Assembly (NCBI RefSeq): GCF_000948395.1 | Contig: NZ_JYFN01000054.1 | Coordinates: forward strand, 1 to 46,331 | DNA: 46,331 nt | DNA from: Frankia torreyi | GTDB lineage: Bacteria; Actinomycetota; Actinomycetes; Frankiales; Frankiaceae | Direction: 5' to 3' | Position numbers and translations under genes: made by a program | Shown here: one piece after another, positions 35,723-44,222 of the stretch | How the letters are laid out: every line of letters starts with the position of its first letter | How positions within the stretch are numbered: the stretch's first letter is position 1 | Notes under the pieces: model-generated | What the model saw: the letters and a program-made list of their open reading frames with translations, nothing else | The model's database searches: none | What the model was told of the DNA's origin: nothing

Positions 35723-37147
35723 TCAGATGTCGTAGTAGAGGGTGAACTCGTACGGGTGCGGCCGGAGCCGGATGGCGTCGACCTCGTTGAGCCGCTTGTA
35801 CTCCAGCCAGGTCTCGATCAGATCGGTGGTGAAGACGTCGCCCTCGCGGAGGAAATCGTTGTCCGCCTCGAGCGCGTCGAGCACCTTCTCCAGCGAGCCG
35901 GGAACCTGCGGGACCGCGGCCAGCTCGTCCGGCGGGAGCTCGTAGAGGTCCTTGTCGATCGGGTCCGGCGGGTCAATCTTGTTGCGGATGCCGTCCAGGC
36001 CGGCCATGAGCATCGCGGCGAAGGCCAGATACGGGTTGCAGCTCGGGTCCGGGACGCGGAACTCGACCCGCTTCGCCTTGGGCGAGTCGCCGCCGAGCGG
36101 GATGCGGCAGCACGCGGAGCGGTTGCGCGCCGAGTAGACGAGGTTGACCGGTGCCTCGTAGCCGGGGACCAGCCGGCGGTAGGAGTTCGTGGTCGGGTTG
36201 GTGAACGCCAGCAGCGCCGGTGCGTGGTGCAGCAGGCCGCCGATGTAGTAGCGCGCGGTGTCCGACAGGCCGCCGTAGCCGTTGGGGCTGTAGAACAGCG
36301 GCTCGCCGTCCTTCCACAGGCTGGAGTGCACGTGCATGCCGGACCCGTTGTCCTCGAACAGGGGCTTCGGCATGAAGGTGACGGTCTTGCCCCGGCTGCG
36401 GGCGACGTTGCGGATGACGTACTTGTAGAGCATCAGGTTGTCCGCGGTCTTCAACAGCGTGTCGTAGCGGATGTCGATCTCCGCCTGCCCGGCGGTGCCG
36501 ACCTCATGGTGCTGCATCTCGACGGTGATGCCGGTCTCATAGAGGACCCGCGTCATCTCCGAGCGGAGGTCCGTGAAGTGATCGGTCGGCGGGACCGGGA
36601 AGTAGCCGCCCTTGAAGCGGGGCTTGTAACCGAGGTTGCCGCCCTCTTCCTTTCGGGAGGTGTTCCAGGCGGCCTCGACCGAGTCGACCTGGTGCATCGA
36701 CCCGTAGGGGTTGTAGTCATAGCGGACGTCGTCGAAGATGTAGAACTCCGCCTCGGGTCCGAAATAGGCCGTGTCGGCGATGCTGGTACCACGCAGGTAC
36801 GTCTCCGCCTTCTTGGCGATGTTCCGCGGGTCCCGGGAGTACTGCTCCTTCGTGATCGGGTCGTGGATGAAGAACGTCATCGCGAGGGTCTTGTGTTCAC
36901 GGAACGGATCCACGAAGGCGGTCTGCGGGTCCGGCAGCAACAGCATGTCGGACTCGTGGATGGCCTGGAAACCTCGAATTGAGGAGCCGTCGAACATCAA
37001 CCCGTCGGTGAACACCGACTCGGCGAAGACCTGCGTCGGAATAGTGAAGTGCTGCATGATTCCGGGCAGATCACAGAATCTTACATCGATGAACTGCACG
37101 TCCTCGTCGCGGATATAACGGAGCACGTCCTCGGCTTTTGTGAACAT
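35723..37147 (-). CDS. glnA1: Glutamine synthetase type I (adenylylation-regulated)
   Basis: 474 aa. Main dodecameric GSI making glutamine. Motifs: [49 protein letters not shown], the ATP-binding [31 protein letters not shown]. The [10 protein letters not shown] loop (Tyr near residue 401) is the adenylylation site for GlnE, which marks a GSI-beta enzyme. GGAGG precedes the ATG by four to five bases. A canonical GlnR-type box lies 90-115 bp upstream. The order glnA1, RDD protein, DUF4191 protein, lipA, lipB matches Mycobacterium Rv2220-Rv2217. Confidence 0.97.
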   Translation of the reverse strand: MFTKAEDVLRYIRDEDVQFIDVRFCDLPGIMQHFTIPTQVFAESVFTDGLMFDGSSIRGFQAIHESDMLLLPDPQTAFVDPFREHKTLAMTFFIHDPITKEQYSRDPRNIAKKAETYLRGTSIADTAYFGPEAEFYIFDDVRYDYNPYGSMHQVDSVEAAWNTSRKEEGGNLGYKPRFKGGYFPVPPTDHFTDLRSEMTRVLYETGITVEMQHHEVGTAGQAEIDIRYDTLLKTADNLMLYKYVIRNVARSRGKTVTFMPKPLFEDNGSGMHVHSSLWKDGEPLFYSPNGYGGLSDTARYYIGGLLHHAPALLAFTNPTTNSYRRLVPGYEAPVNLVYSARNRSACCRIPLGGDSPKAKRVEFRVPDPSCNPYLAFAAMLMAGLDGIRNKIDPPDPIDKDLYELPPDELAAVPQVPGSLEKVLDALEADNDFLREGDVFTTDLIETWLEYKRLNEVDAIRLRPHPYEFTLYYDI

Positions 37148-37235
37148 TCGACCTCCAGCGTCCCGTCACGCTTATCAAGCCTGTAGGTTACGGCATGTCG
37201 ATGTGTCTTCGGTCATGCCCCGGCGGACCCGCGAC

Positions 37236-37262
37236 ATCACGAAGTCGTTTCGTTTATGTTAC
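37236..37262 (-). promoter_or_regulatory. GlnR-type box of glnA1 (three half-sites)
   Basis: On the minus strand from 37262: GTAAC, six bases, GAAAC, six bases, GTGAT. This is a near-perfect actinobacterial GlnR box, 90-115 bp before the glnA1 start. A further GTAAC (37187-37191) and GTGAC (37165-37169), 22 bp apart, lie closer to the start and may be weak extra half-sites. Confidence 0.8.
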
Positions 37263-37317
37263 GGGAGCGCACTTTATCACCCTTGGTGAACCCTTGGGTG
37301 CAGGTCGGTGCGGCGGA

Positions 37318-37323
37318 TAAGCT
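37318..37323 (+). promoter_or_regulatory. -10 element for leaderless RDD gene
   Basis: TAAGCT fits TANNNT and is followed by six bases and the GTG start at 37330, with no ribosome binding site. This suggests a leaderless transcript. Confidence 0.45.
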
Positions 37324-37329
37324 TGCGTC

Positions 37330-37809
37330 GTGGGACGAGCACTTGGAGGCTGGCTCGAAGGGCCTGGTCTGCCCCGGGACACGCCGCCGGGCGTCCGGCT
37401 GGGGCTGCCGGCGGAGGGCCGCGGCTCGGTCGTGGGCTTCGGGCCGCGGCTGGGCGCGTACCTCATCGACGCGGTCGTGGCGAACCTGATCGTCGGCGTG
37501 CTGTATCTGGCCGGGCTCAGCTACGCCGGCGACGTTCGCGGCCTGGCGATCTACCTGGTGTTCCTGCTGGAGGAGTTCATCCTCGTCAGCACCGGCGGCC
37601 AGACGATCGGCATGCGGTTGTTGGGCATGCGGGTGATCCGGCTGCGTGACCGCGGCCGGCAGTCCTGGCCCTGGATCGGGGTGCGCACCCTGCTGCTGGC
37701 GCTGCTGGTGCCCGTGGTCGTCTGGGACCGCGACCAGCGCGGCCTGCATGATCGTGCGGCCGGGACCGTGGTCGTGCGCGATCCCGTCCGCGCGGACTCC
37801 GCCCCCTAG
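37330..37809 (+). CDS. RDD-family membrane protein
   Basis: 159 aa. The RDD domain begins at GFGPRLGAYLIDAVVANLIVGVLYLAG (first membrane helix with the conserved Arg and Asp), followed by a second helix (GLAIYLVFLLEEFIL), the TGGQTIGMRLLGMRVIRL segment, a third helix (TLLLALLVPVVVW) and QRGLHDRAAGTVVV. Function of RDD proteins is mostly unknown; some affect ion transport. It is divergent from glnA1, the same neighbourhood as Rv2219A. The GTG start appears leaderless. Confidence 0.85.
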   Translation: MGRALGGWLEGPGLPRDTPPGVRLGLPAEGRGSVVGFGPRLGAYLIDAVVANLIVGVLYLAGLSYAGDVRGLAIYLVFLLEEFILVSTGGQTIGMRLLGMRVIRLRDRGRQSWPWIGVRTLLLALLVPVVVWDRDQRGLHDRAAGTVVVRDPVRADSAP

Positions 37810-38017
37810 GCAGGCAGGCCCGAAGTCCGGCGGTCCCCGGCGGGAGAGGCCGTGGCCAGGTGCGACTGGAGCGACCCGGGTTCATGTGTTCCGCGCAACC
37901 GGGCTCACCACACCCACACCCGGACTCGACCCAGACCGTCGGCCGTGACACGGCCTCGCCCGCCAGGCCTCGCCCTCCCACGCCCACGACCGGCCCCGTC
38001 ACCGCCGCGTCGTCGGG

Positions 38018-38848
38018 TCAGCGCAGGCGGCCGCCCCGGGGCACGTTGCGGGGGATCGGGCCCTTCGGGATCGGCAGGGCCGCGCCGCCCATGGCGCGCA
38101 GCCGGCGGTCGAGGGCGTCCACCTCCCCGCGACGCAGAGTCCGGCGAAGCCGCATCAGCGTGCCCTGGAGCTTCGGTAGCGGCGTCTCGCCCTCGCCGGT
38201 GCCGACGATGATGTCGGTCACCGGCGTGTCGCCGACGACCTTGCGGATCCGGCGCTTCTCCGCAACGAGCAGCTCCCTCGGCCCGCGGCCGCGGCCTTCC
38301 GCGATGATCACCACTCCGGCGCGGGAGACGACCCGATGCACCACATCCTGGTGGCGGTTCACGCCGACCGCCGGAGTGATCCGCCAGTCGCCGCGCATCC
38401 GCTCGACCACGCCGGCCGCGGCTCCGGGCTTGCCCTCCATCTCCGCGTAGGCGGTGCGCTGGACGCGCCGGCTGAACACGTTCAGGGCGACCACGACGCC
38501 GAGCAGGATGGCAATAGGGATCCACACGTACAGCGGCCCGACGAGGATGCCGAGCAGAACGCCGATCACGAGCGGGACGAAGAAGGCCGCCAGGGTGAAC
38601 CAGAGCACCTGCGGATCGCGCTGGCGTGTGATCGTGAAGACCATCCGCAACTGCGCGAGACGGGCCGCGAAACCGGTCCCCTCCGCGGCGCCGCCCCCGC
38701 CCGCACCACCACTGCGGCCCGCACCACCGCCGCGGCCCGTGGCGCCGCCCCGGCTCCCGTCGTTCTTCCCGCTCGCTGCCGCGTTCCTGCCCGCCGCCGC
38801 GGGGGTCGACGATCCCGCGGTGTCCCTCGGCTGCTTCCTCAGTGCCAT
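38018..38848 (-). CDS. DUF4191 membrane protein (Rv2219-type)
   Basis: 276 aa. A Gly/Arg/Ala-rich disordered N-terminus (about residues 1-60) precedes the family core: QLRMVFTITRQRDPQVLWF, two membrane helices (LAAFFVPLVIGVLLGILVG and VWIPIAILLGVVVALNVF), then RVQRTAYAEMEGKPGAAAGVVERMRGDWRITPAVGVNRHQDVVHRVV and a cytoplasmic C-terminal domain. The family is conserved in actinobacteria beside lipA but has no assigned function. It runs in the same direction as lipB-lipA and is convergent with the RDD gene. Confidence 0.88.
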   Translation of the reverse strand: MALRKQPRDTAGSSTPAAAGRNAAASGKNDGSRGGATGRGGGAGRSGGAGGGGAAEGTGFAARLAQLRMVFTITRQRDPQVLWFTLAAFFVPLVIGVLLGILVGPLYVWIPIAILLGVVVALNVFSRRVQRTAYAEMEGKPGAAAGVVERMRGDWRITPAVGVNRHQDVVHRVVSRAGVVIIAEGRGRGPRELLVAEKRRIRKVVGDTPVTDIIVGTGEGETPLPKLQGTLMRLRRTLRRGEVDALDRRLRAMGGAALPIPKGPIPRNVPRGGRLR

Positions 38849-38985
38849 GACCGCGAGCCTACGGCCTGGCGGCTCGCCGCAGTGCGGCTGTCGCGTCCGC
38901 CGGGATCATCCGCCGCGACCATCTGCTCGGTCTGCCCGATCCCCGCTGTCCTGGCTGTCGGCGGGGCAGCCCGCCGGCCGGGGAA

Positions 38986-39294
38986 TCAGCTCTGGGCGGC
39001 GACGACCCGCGGCAGCCCACGAACGGCCGCGCCGATGCGGGCGGTGGTCGCTGCGCCGCCCAGGCCGGCCAGGCGAGAAACCCGTGCGGCGCCCTCGGTG
39101 CCCGGGATGCTGGCGCACGCGTCGGGTCCGGGTGCGATCGGGGCCACCGACACCGGGTCGACCCATCGGTAACCCGATGTGACGTGCAGGTCGGCGGCTG
39201 CGCGCCAGGCGTTGCGCCGCGCGGTCTTCTGTCCGCCATGCGGCAGCACGAGCAGAGTCGCTTCTTCGATGACACTGAGCAGTGAACGGAGCAC
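38986..39294 (-). CDS. Hypothetical protein (about 102 aa)
   Basis: 102 aa from GTG 39294: LRSLLSVIEEATLLVLPHGGQKTARRNAWRAAADLH followed by VTSGYRWVDPVSVAPIAPGPDACASIPGTEGAARVSRLAGLGGAATTARIGAAVRGLPRVVAAQS. Third codon positions are GC-biased as expected of a real gene here, and GGGAGG lies about 11 bases upstream. The family is not recognised. It sits between lipA and the DUF4191 gene in the same orientation. An upstream GTG at 39330 is an alternative start. It may be lineage specific or spurious. Confidence 0.45.
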   Translation of the reverse strand: MLRSLLSVIEEATLLVLPHGGQKTARRNAWRAAADLHVTSGYRWVDPVSVAPIAPGPDACASIPGTEGAARVSRLAGLGGAATTARIGAAVRGLPRVVAAQS

Positions 39295-39429
39295 GATGGG
39301 AACGACCTCCCGGCACGGTCGTGGGCGCACACCTCGATGATGGGCCAGAGAGAGACCCCCCTCGTGACAAGGGGGTAACGCTACGATGTGTAGCCTAGCC
39401 CGTCCGGGGGATGCCCACCAGCGTGCCCG

Positions 39430-40416
39430 TCACAGCGTGTGAGAGGTTTCCAGCACACTTTCGGGGAGATCGGACATCGCGGTGCGGCCCTCGCCACGAG
39501 CCATGATCGCCTGCTGGTAGAGCCGGCCGGCCCGGTAGGACGAGCGCACGAGCGGCCCGGACATGACGCCGGAGAAGCCAAGCTCGGCGCCGACGCGCTC
39601 CCAGTCGAGGAACTCCTCCGGCCGCACCCAACGCTCCACCGGGTGGTGACGGGGCGTGGGCCGCAGATACTGGGTTACGGTGAGTAGTTCGCAGCCGGCT
39701 GTGCGCAGGTCCCGCATGGCCTCGTGGATCTCCTCGCCGGTCTCGCCGAGCCCGAGGATCAGGTTCGACTTCGTGACGAGGCCGGCCGTGCGAGCCTGGC
39801 GCAGCACGTCGAGGGAGCGCTCGTAGCGGAACGCCGGCCGGATGCGCTTGAAGATCCGCGGCGCCGTCTCGAGGTTGTGCGCAAGGACCTCGGGGGCCGC
39901 ACCGAAAACCTCGTCGAGCTGGTCGGCCCGCCCGCCGAAGTCGGGGATGAGCACCTCGACCCCGGTATCCGCGGACAGCGCGTGGACCTGGCGGACCGTC
40001 TCGGCGTACAGCCAGGAACCGCCGTCGGCCAGGTCGTCGCGGGCCACGCCGGTGACGGTTGCGTAGCGCAGCCCCATCGTGCGCACGGACTCCGCCACCC
40101 GCCGCGGCTCGTCGCGGTCCAGCGGTGTGGGGCGGCCCGAGTCGATCTGGCAGAAGTCGCACCGCCGGGTGCAGACGTCCCCGCCGATCAGGAAGGTCGC
40201 CTCGCGGTCCTCCCAGCACTCGTAGATGTTCGGGCAGCCGGCCTCCTCGCACACCGTGTGCAGCCCGGCAGCACGGACCAGCCCCTTGACGTCGGAGTAC
40301 TCCGGGCCGGTGCGCATCCGGGTGCGGATCCACGGCGGCTTGCGCTCGATCGGCGTCTGCGCGTTGCGCGCCTCCAGGCGCAGCAGGGGGCGTCCCTCGG
40401 GGGCGACCGCGCTCAT
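39430..40416 (-). CDS. lipA: Lipoyl synthase
   Basis: 328 aa radical-SAM enzyme inserting two sulfurs into octanoyl groups on lipoyl domains. Both iron-sulfur sites are visible: the auxiliary cluster C-x4-C-x5-C (Cys56, Cys61, Cys67 in [12 protein letters not shown]) and the SAM cluster C-x3-C-x2-C (Cys82, Cys86, Cys89 in CTRRCDFC). [15 protein letters not shown] and [11 protein letters not shown] complete the family signature. ATG 40416 overlaps the lipB stop (ATGA), so lipB-lipA are translationally coupled. Confidence 0.97.
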   Translation of the reverse strand: MSAVAPEGRPLLRLEARNAQTPIERKPPWIRTRMRTGPEYSDVKGLVRAAGLHTVCEEAGCPNIYECWEDREATFLIGGDVCTRRCDFCQIDSGRPTPLDRDEPRRVAESVRTMGLRYATVTGVARDDLADGGSWLYAETVRQVHALSADTGVEVLIPDFGGRADQLDEVFGAAPEVLAHNLETAPRIFKRIRPAFRYERSLDVLRQARTAGLVTKSNLILGLGETGEEIHEAMRDLRTAGCELLTVTQYLRPTPRHHPVERWVRPEEFLDWERVGAELGFSGVMSGPLVRSSYRAGRLYQQAIMARGEGRTAMSDLPESVLETSHTL

Positions 40417-41129
40417 CCGACCAGCTCCATCCGCTCGGTCCCGGGTTGCGGCTGCGCCGGGGGCTCCTCGGCCGGCTCGACCCGCGCGGTGAGGCGATCG
40501 CCGAGGTTGCGCCCGCCGAGGTAGCGGGCGAGCACGGCCAGGGTGTGCCGTTCGACCACCGGCCGGGCCTCGGCGACGGTCACCGCCCGACCAAGCTCGG
40601 CGGACAGGCTCGTCACCCCGGCGTCGGTGATGCCACAGGGGACGATCTGCCCGAAGGCGCCCAGGTCCGACGAGCAGGTCAGCGCGAAGCCATGGGTGGT
40701 CACCGCCTGCCGGACCCGCACGCCGATCGCGGCAACCTTGCGCAGACCGTCCATCGTCCAGACGCCGCTGCGGCCGTCGACCCGGCGGGTCGCCAGCCCC
40801 AGCTCGGCGCAGGAGTCGATGAGGGCCTCCTCCAGGGCGCGCACGTAGGCGACGACGTCCAGTGGACGAGGCAGCTTGACGATCGGGTAGCCGACGAGCT
40901 GCCCCGGGCCATGCCAGGTGATCTTGCCGCCGCGGTCGACGTCGACGACCTCGGTGCCGTCCAGCGGTCGTTCGAAGGGCTGCGTCCGCCGGCCCGCGGT
41001 ATAGACGCTGGGATGTTCCACCAGGATGAGTGTGTCGTCCACCTCGTCGGCCACCCGGGCCTCGGCGAGGGATCGTTGCATGTCCCACGCTTCGCGGTAG
41101 GGGACCACGGAAAGCCTCAGAACATCCAC
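40413..41129 (-). CDS. lipB: Octanoyltransferase
   Basis: 238 aa. It transfers octanoyl from acyl carrier protein to lipoyl domains, the substrate for LipA. Motifs: [41 protein letters not shown] (catalytic Lys) and [13 protein letters not shown] (catalytic Cys). The C-terminal 25 residues are an unconserved Pro/Glu-rich tail. GTG 41129 matches the usual start. On the minus strand TAGTCT (41142-41137) is followed by seven bases and the GTG, with no ribosome binding site, so the transcript may be leaderless. The end-product is used by the E2 gene at the right edge of the window. Confidence 0.94.
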   Translation of the reverse strand: MDVLRLSVVPYREAWDMQRSLAEARVADEVDDTLILVEHPSVYTAGRRTQPFERPLDGTEVVDVDRGGKITWHGPGQLVGYPIVKLPRPLDVVAYVRALEEALIDSCAELGLATRRVDGRSGVWTMDGLRKVAAIGVRVRQAVTTHGFALTCSSDLGAFGQIVPCGITDAGVTSLSAELGRAVTVAEARPVVERHTLAVLARYLGGRNLGDRLTARVEPAEEPPAQPQPGTERMELVG

Positions 41130-41134
41130 GCCAT

Positions 41135-41869
41135 TCAGACTACGCGTGCGCCGGGTAGCAGGCGGGGTGTGACCGAGGTCTCGACCGCGGCGCCGTCGGG
41201 GCCGCGCTCGACCCGCCAGGCGTGCACGCCTGGCCGATCGGCGACGGCCTCGACCAGGTCGGTGCCGCGAAAGTGCAGCCCGACGCCGTCGTCGGTCGCC
41301 CAGCCGGCTGGCAGCGTCCCGTCGGCGACGAGACGCTGGTACAGCGGGCGGCGGCCCGGCTCGGAGTCGTAGTGCGGAGTGTTGCTGAACGGCAGCAGGC
41401 CCAGCCCGTTCGTGACCGGCCGCAGGTCCGGGCCGAACGAGTCGGTGGTGCCACCGACATGCCAGCACAGGGAGCCGGCCGAGACGCCGCCGAGGACGAC
41501 GCCGGCCTCCCACGCCTGGCGCAGGATCTCGCCCAGCCCGTGCACCGCCCAGACCGCGAGCAGGTTCGCCACACTGCCCCCACCGACCCAGATCACGTCC
41601 TGGGCCAGCAGGTGGCCGCGGATGTCCGGGATGTTCGGCATGGGGAACAGCGCCAGGTGCGAGACCCGCACGTCGGGCCGGTCGCGGTTGAACGCGGCGT
41701 AGCCGCGGGCATAGGCGCCCTGGTCGTCGCCCAGCGCCGTCTGCAGCAGGCAGACCCGGGGCCGCGGGCCGGCCCCGGCCAGGTCGATCGCGTGCGTCAG
41801 GATCGGCCCGACCTTCGCGCCGTACCGGCCGTCGGGAAGGAAACCGCCGCTGGTGGCGAGGATCTGCAC
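41135..41869 (-). CDS. Peptidase E-like (family S51) protein
   Basis: 244 aa. Signatures of the S51/dipeptidase E family: [15 protein letters not shown] near the N-terminus, [16 protein letters not shown] and [21 protein letters not shown] with the nucleophile Ser in GVSAGS, then [15 protein letters not shown]. Family members cleave N-terminal Asp dipeptides or act on cyanophycin-type substrates; the substrate here is not known. GTG 41869 is chosen because the family begins at this point; the open frame upstream is Arg/Gly-rich. Its stop lies six bases before the lipB start, so it is probably cotranscribed with lipB-lipA. Confidence 0.85.
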   Translation of the reverse strand: MQILATSGGFLPDGRYGAKVGPILTHAIDLAGAGPRPRVCLLQTALGDDQGAYARGYAAFNRDRPDVRVSHLALFPMPNIPDIRGHLLAQDVIWVGGGSVANLLAVWAVHGLGEILRQAWEAGVVLGGVSAGSLCWHVGGTTDSFGPDLRPVTNGLGLLPFSNTPHYDSEPGRRPLYQRLVADGTLPAGWATDDGVGLHFRGTDLVEAVADRPGVHAWRVERGPDGAAVETSVTPRLLPGARVV

Positions 41870-42113
41870 TCCGCTTTCCCCCTGGCTCGTCGGCCGGCGG
41901 CGCTGCCGTCCGGACCCGGTCTCGGGCGATTGTCCGCCATCCGCGCATCCGCGCCCTCGCGGGGGGCCGGACGTCGCCGTCAGGTTTCCGGCCGGGTCCG
42001 ACAGGTCTGCCGCCCAGTCTCGCCCGGCGCCGGCCCGCACCCGTCGTGACCAGGCATGTCCTCACCCAGACCGGTGCGGGGCAGGACGCCGCCGCAGGAG
42101 TGATCGTAAAAAG

Positions 42114-42122
42114 TTATCCACA
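42114..42122 (+). promoter_or_regulatory. Perfect DnaA box
   Basis: TTATCCACA lies in the short gap between the divergent peptidase and pseudokinase genes. It is a single perfect consensus box in an A/T-rich patch, outside any origin-like cluster. Confidence 0.45.
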
Positions 42123-42161
42123 ACCGGACGAAGAACAATGCAGAGTCGCCCCGATTGAGCC

Positions 42162-42167
42162 TAGCGT
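42162..42167 (+). promoter_or_regulatory. -10 element for leaderless pseudokinase gene
   Basis: TAGCGT is followed by eight bases and GTG 42176, with no ribosome binding site, which suggests a leaderless start. Confidence 0.4.
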
Positions 42168-42175
42168 CGCTACCT

Positions 42176-44221
42176 GTGACCTTCACCGACGATTCCGCGG
42201 ACAGGCCGGCACGGCGCGTCGGCGGGGCACCCGAGGTGCCGGGGGTGAGCGTGCGTTCCCGGCTGCGGGACGCGGGCTCCGGCGAGCTCTGGGCGGGTCA
42301 GTTCGACCAGTCCGGGATCGAGTGCGTCGTGCGCCGGGTGCGTCTCGCCCCCGACCCGGTGCTGCGCTCGGCGGCGGTCGCCGCGGCCCGCGCGCTGGCG
42401 GAGCTGGCGCACCCGCACATCAACCCCGTGGTGGCGGTGCTGCCCACGGCGGAGGGGTTGGCGCTGATCACCGAACCGGTCGTCGGCGCGATCAGCCTCG
42501 CCCGCCTGCTGGCGCTGCGCGGCGATCTGGATCCGGGCGAGGTCGTCACCGTCGGCCTGCCGGTCGCGCAGGCGCTGGCCGCCGCGCACGCGGTCGGCAT
42601 CGTGCACGGCCGGCTCGAACGGGAGGACATCCTGCTGGAGCCGAACGGGCGCCCGGTCCTGACCGGCCTCGGGATCGCCGCGCTGGCCGACGCCGCAAGG
42701 GCCGATCCCCTTCCGCCCGAGGCGGCTTCGGCGGACGTGCACGACCTCGCCGATCTGCTGCTGGGGGCGATGCGGGAGGCGACGGGCCCGGATGCCGCCG
42801 CGGTCGCGGTGGCCGTCGCCACCGCCATGATCGACGATCCGCACCGGCGGCCGAGCGCCGCCGAGCTCGCCGCCGCGCTGGCCCGCAGCGCCACCCCCCT
42901 GCCCGTGCGGCTGCCCGGCGACGGCGAGCCGAGGACGGCCGTGCGCCCCGCGGAACCCTCACCCACGCAGACCCTGCCGCGGATTCCCCCGGCGGGCCGG
43001 CCCCCTGCCGCCGAATCCCGGCCGCCCGGCGCGCGGCGCACCCCGGCCGGGCCGCCCGACCCACCCGGCTCGCCGCGCCGTCCACAGCCCCCCGCCGACG
43101 CGGTGGGCGTCCCGGAGCCCGGCGGACACGGACACGGCGACGGCGACGGCGACGGTCGGCCGCGGCTGCTGGCGGGTGCCCGCCTGAACCCGGGGCCGGA
43201 CGGCACCCGCGACCCGCGCGACGGGCCGGGCCCCCATGACGACGCCGACCAGCCCCCTCCTGGCGGCCGCGCGCCCGGCCGGCCGACCAGCGGCGCCACC
43301 GCCGTCGACGCGGCGGAGCTGCTCGACTCCCTGCCCCCGCCCCCGCGGCGTTCGACGCCCGCCCGCCGGACGTCCCGTGTCGCGGGCAGGGGTGCCGGCA
43401 CGACCCCGGCCGCGGCGGACCGAGCGAGCCCGGTGAAGGCGCCCCCGGAAGCGTCGCGGCCCGCCACCCGCCCGTCGCGGCCCGCCGCCGGCGCGGCGGC
43501 CGGAGGATCCCGTGGGACCCACGGCCGGACCGGTGCTTCCGCGGCGCCTGGTTCTCCGCCGGGGGCGGCGGGTTCGTCGGGTCGGGCCGGGCGGGCGGGC
43601 GCCGGCCGTCGGCCGCGCCGCACGGGCGCCCGGCGGCGGCGCTGGCTGCTGCCGGTCACCGCGGGGCTGGGCCTGTTCGCCGTCGTGGTGGCCGTCGTGC
43701 TGCTCATGACGAGCCCGTCGGGGGACGGCACCAGCGATACCGCGGCGCCCGCGCCGCAGCCGGCGTCGCCGCCCGCGGCCGGCGTGCCCGGCCGGGACCC
43801 GACCGCCTCACCGGTGGCGAACCAGTCGCCCGAGCAGATCTGGCGTGCCGTGCTGGGCGCGCTCAACACCGCCCGCAGTGGGGCCTTCGAGCACGCCGAC
43901 GAGTCCCTGCTGGGGCAGTCCGACGCCGCCGGCAGCCCCGCCTACAACGCGGACGTCACCCTCATGCGACAGGTCATCGCCCAGGGCGCGCACGCGTCGC
44001 CGCTGCACAGCGAGATCCTCGCGCTGCAGGTCCGCGACGAGCAGCCGAACCGCACGGTGCTGCGGGTGACCGAACGCCTGGCCGCCTACGACTACCTCGA
44101 CGCCCGCGGCCAGCTTCTCGCCCACCAGCCGGCGAAGGACCCCCAGCGCCACGATCTCGTGCTGCTCCGCACGGGCTCCGGTTGGCGGGTCTCGGAGAGC
44201 ATCCCCGTCGCGGGGAACTAG
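42176..44221 (+). CDS. Membrane pseudokinase (Ser/Thr kinase-like fold)
   Basis: 681 aa. Residues about 25-245 follow the Hanks kinase fold (a SRLRDAGSGELWAGQF glycine-loop region, VVRRVRL, LAHPHINPVVAVLPTAEGLALITEPV, LPVAQALAAAHAVGIVHG). The catalytic HRDLKPxN is HGRLEREDI (His/Gly/Arg, about residue 143) and the DFG motif is TGLGIA, so the catalytic and metal-binding Asp residues are missing. A Pro/Gly/Arg-rich linker (about 250-485) precedes one membrane helix (WLLPVTAGLGLFAVVVAVVLLM, about 489-510) and a 170-residue extracytoplasmic domain. The architecture resembles MviN-associated pseudokinases in topology only. TTG 42155 is an alternative start. Convergent with the epimerase gene, one base between stops. 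Confidence 0.75.
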   Translation: MTFTDDSADRPARRVGGAPEVPGVSVRSRLRDAGSGELWAGQFDQSGIECVVRRVRLAPDPVLRSAAVAAARALAELAHPHINPVVAVLPTAEGLALITEPVVGAISLARLLALRGDLDPGEVVTVGLPVAQALAAAHAVGIVHGRLEREDILLEPNGRPVLTGLGIAALADAARADPLPPEAASADVHDLADLLLGAMREATGPDAAAVAVAVATAMIDDPHRRPSAAELAAALARSATPLPVRLPGDGEPRTAVRPAEPSPTQTLPRIPPAGRPPAAESRPPGARRTPAGPPDPPGSPRRPQPPADAVGVPEPGGHGHGDGDGDGRPRLLAGARLNPGPDGTRDPRDGPGPHDDADQPPPGGRAPGRPTSGATAVDAAELLDSLPPPPRRSTPARRTSRVAGRGAGTTPAAADRASPVKAPPEASRPATRPSRPAAGAAAGGSRGTHGRTGASAAPGSPPGAAGSSGRAGRAGAGRRPRRTGARRRRWLLPVTAGLGLFAVVVAVVLLMTSPSGDGTSDTAAPAPQPASPPAAGVPGRDPTASPVANQSPEQIWRAVLGALNTARSGAFEHADESLLGQSDAAGSPAYNADVTLMRQVIAQGAHASPLHSEILALQVRDEQPNRTVLRVTERLAAYDYLDARGQLLAHQPAKDPQRHDLVLLRTGSGWRVSESIPVAGN

Positions 44222-44222
44222 T

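Noticed and set aside
42114-42122. Replication origin
   Set aside because: A single DnaA box with no cluster, no dnaA/dnaN neighbours and no A/T-rich unwinding region.
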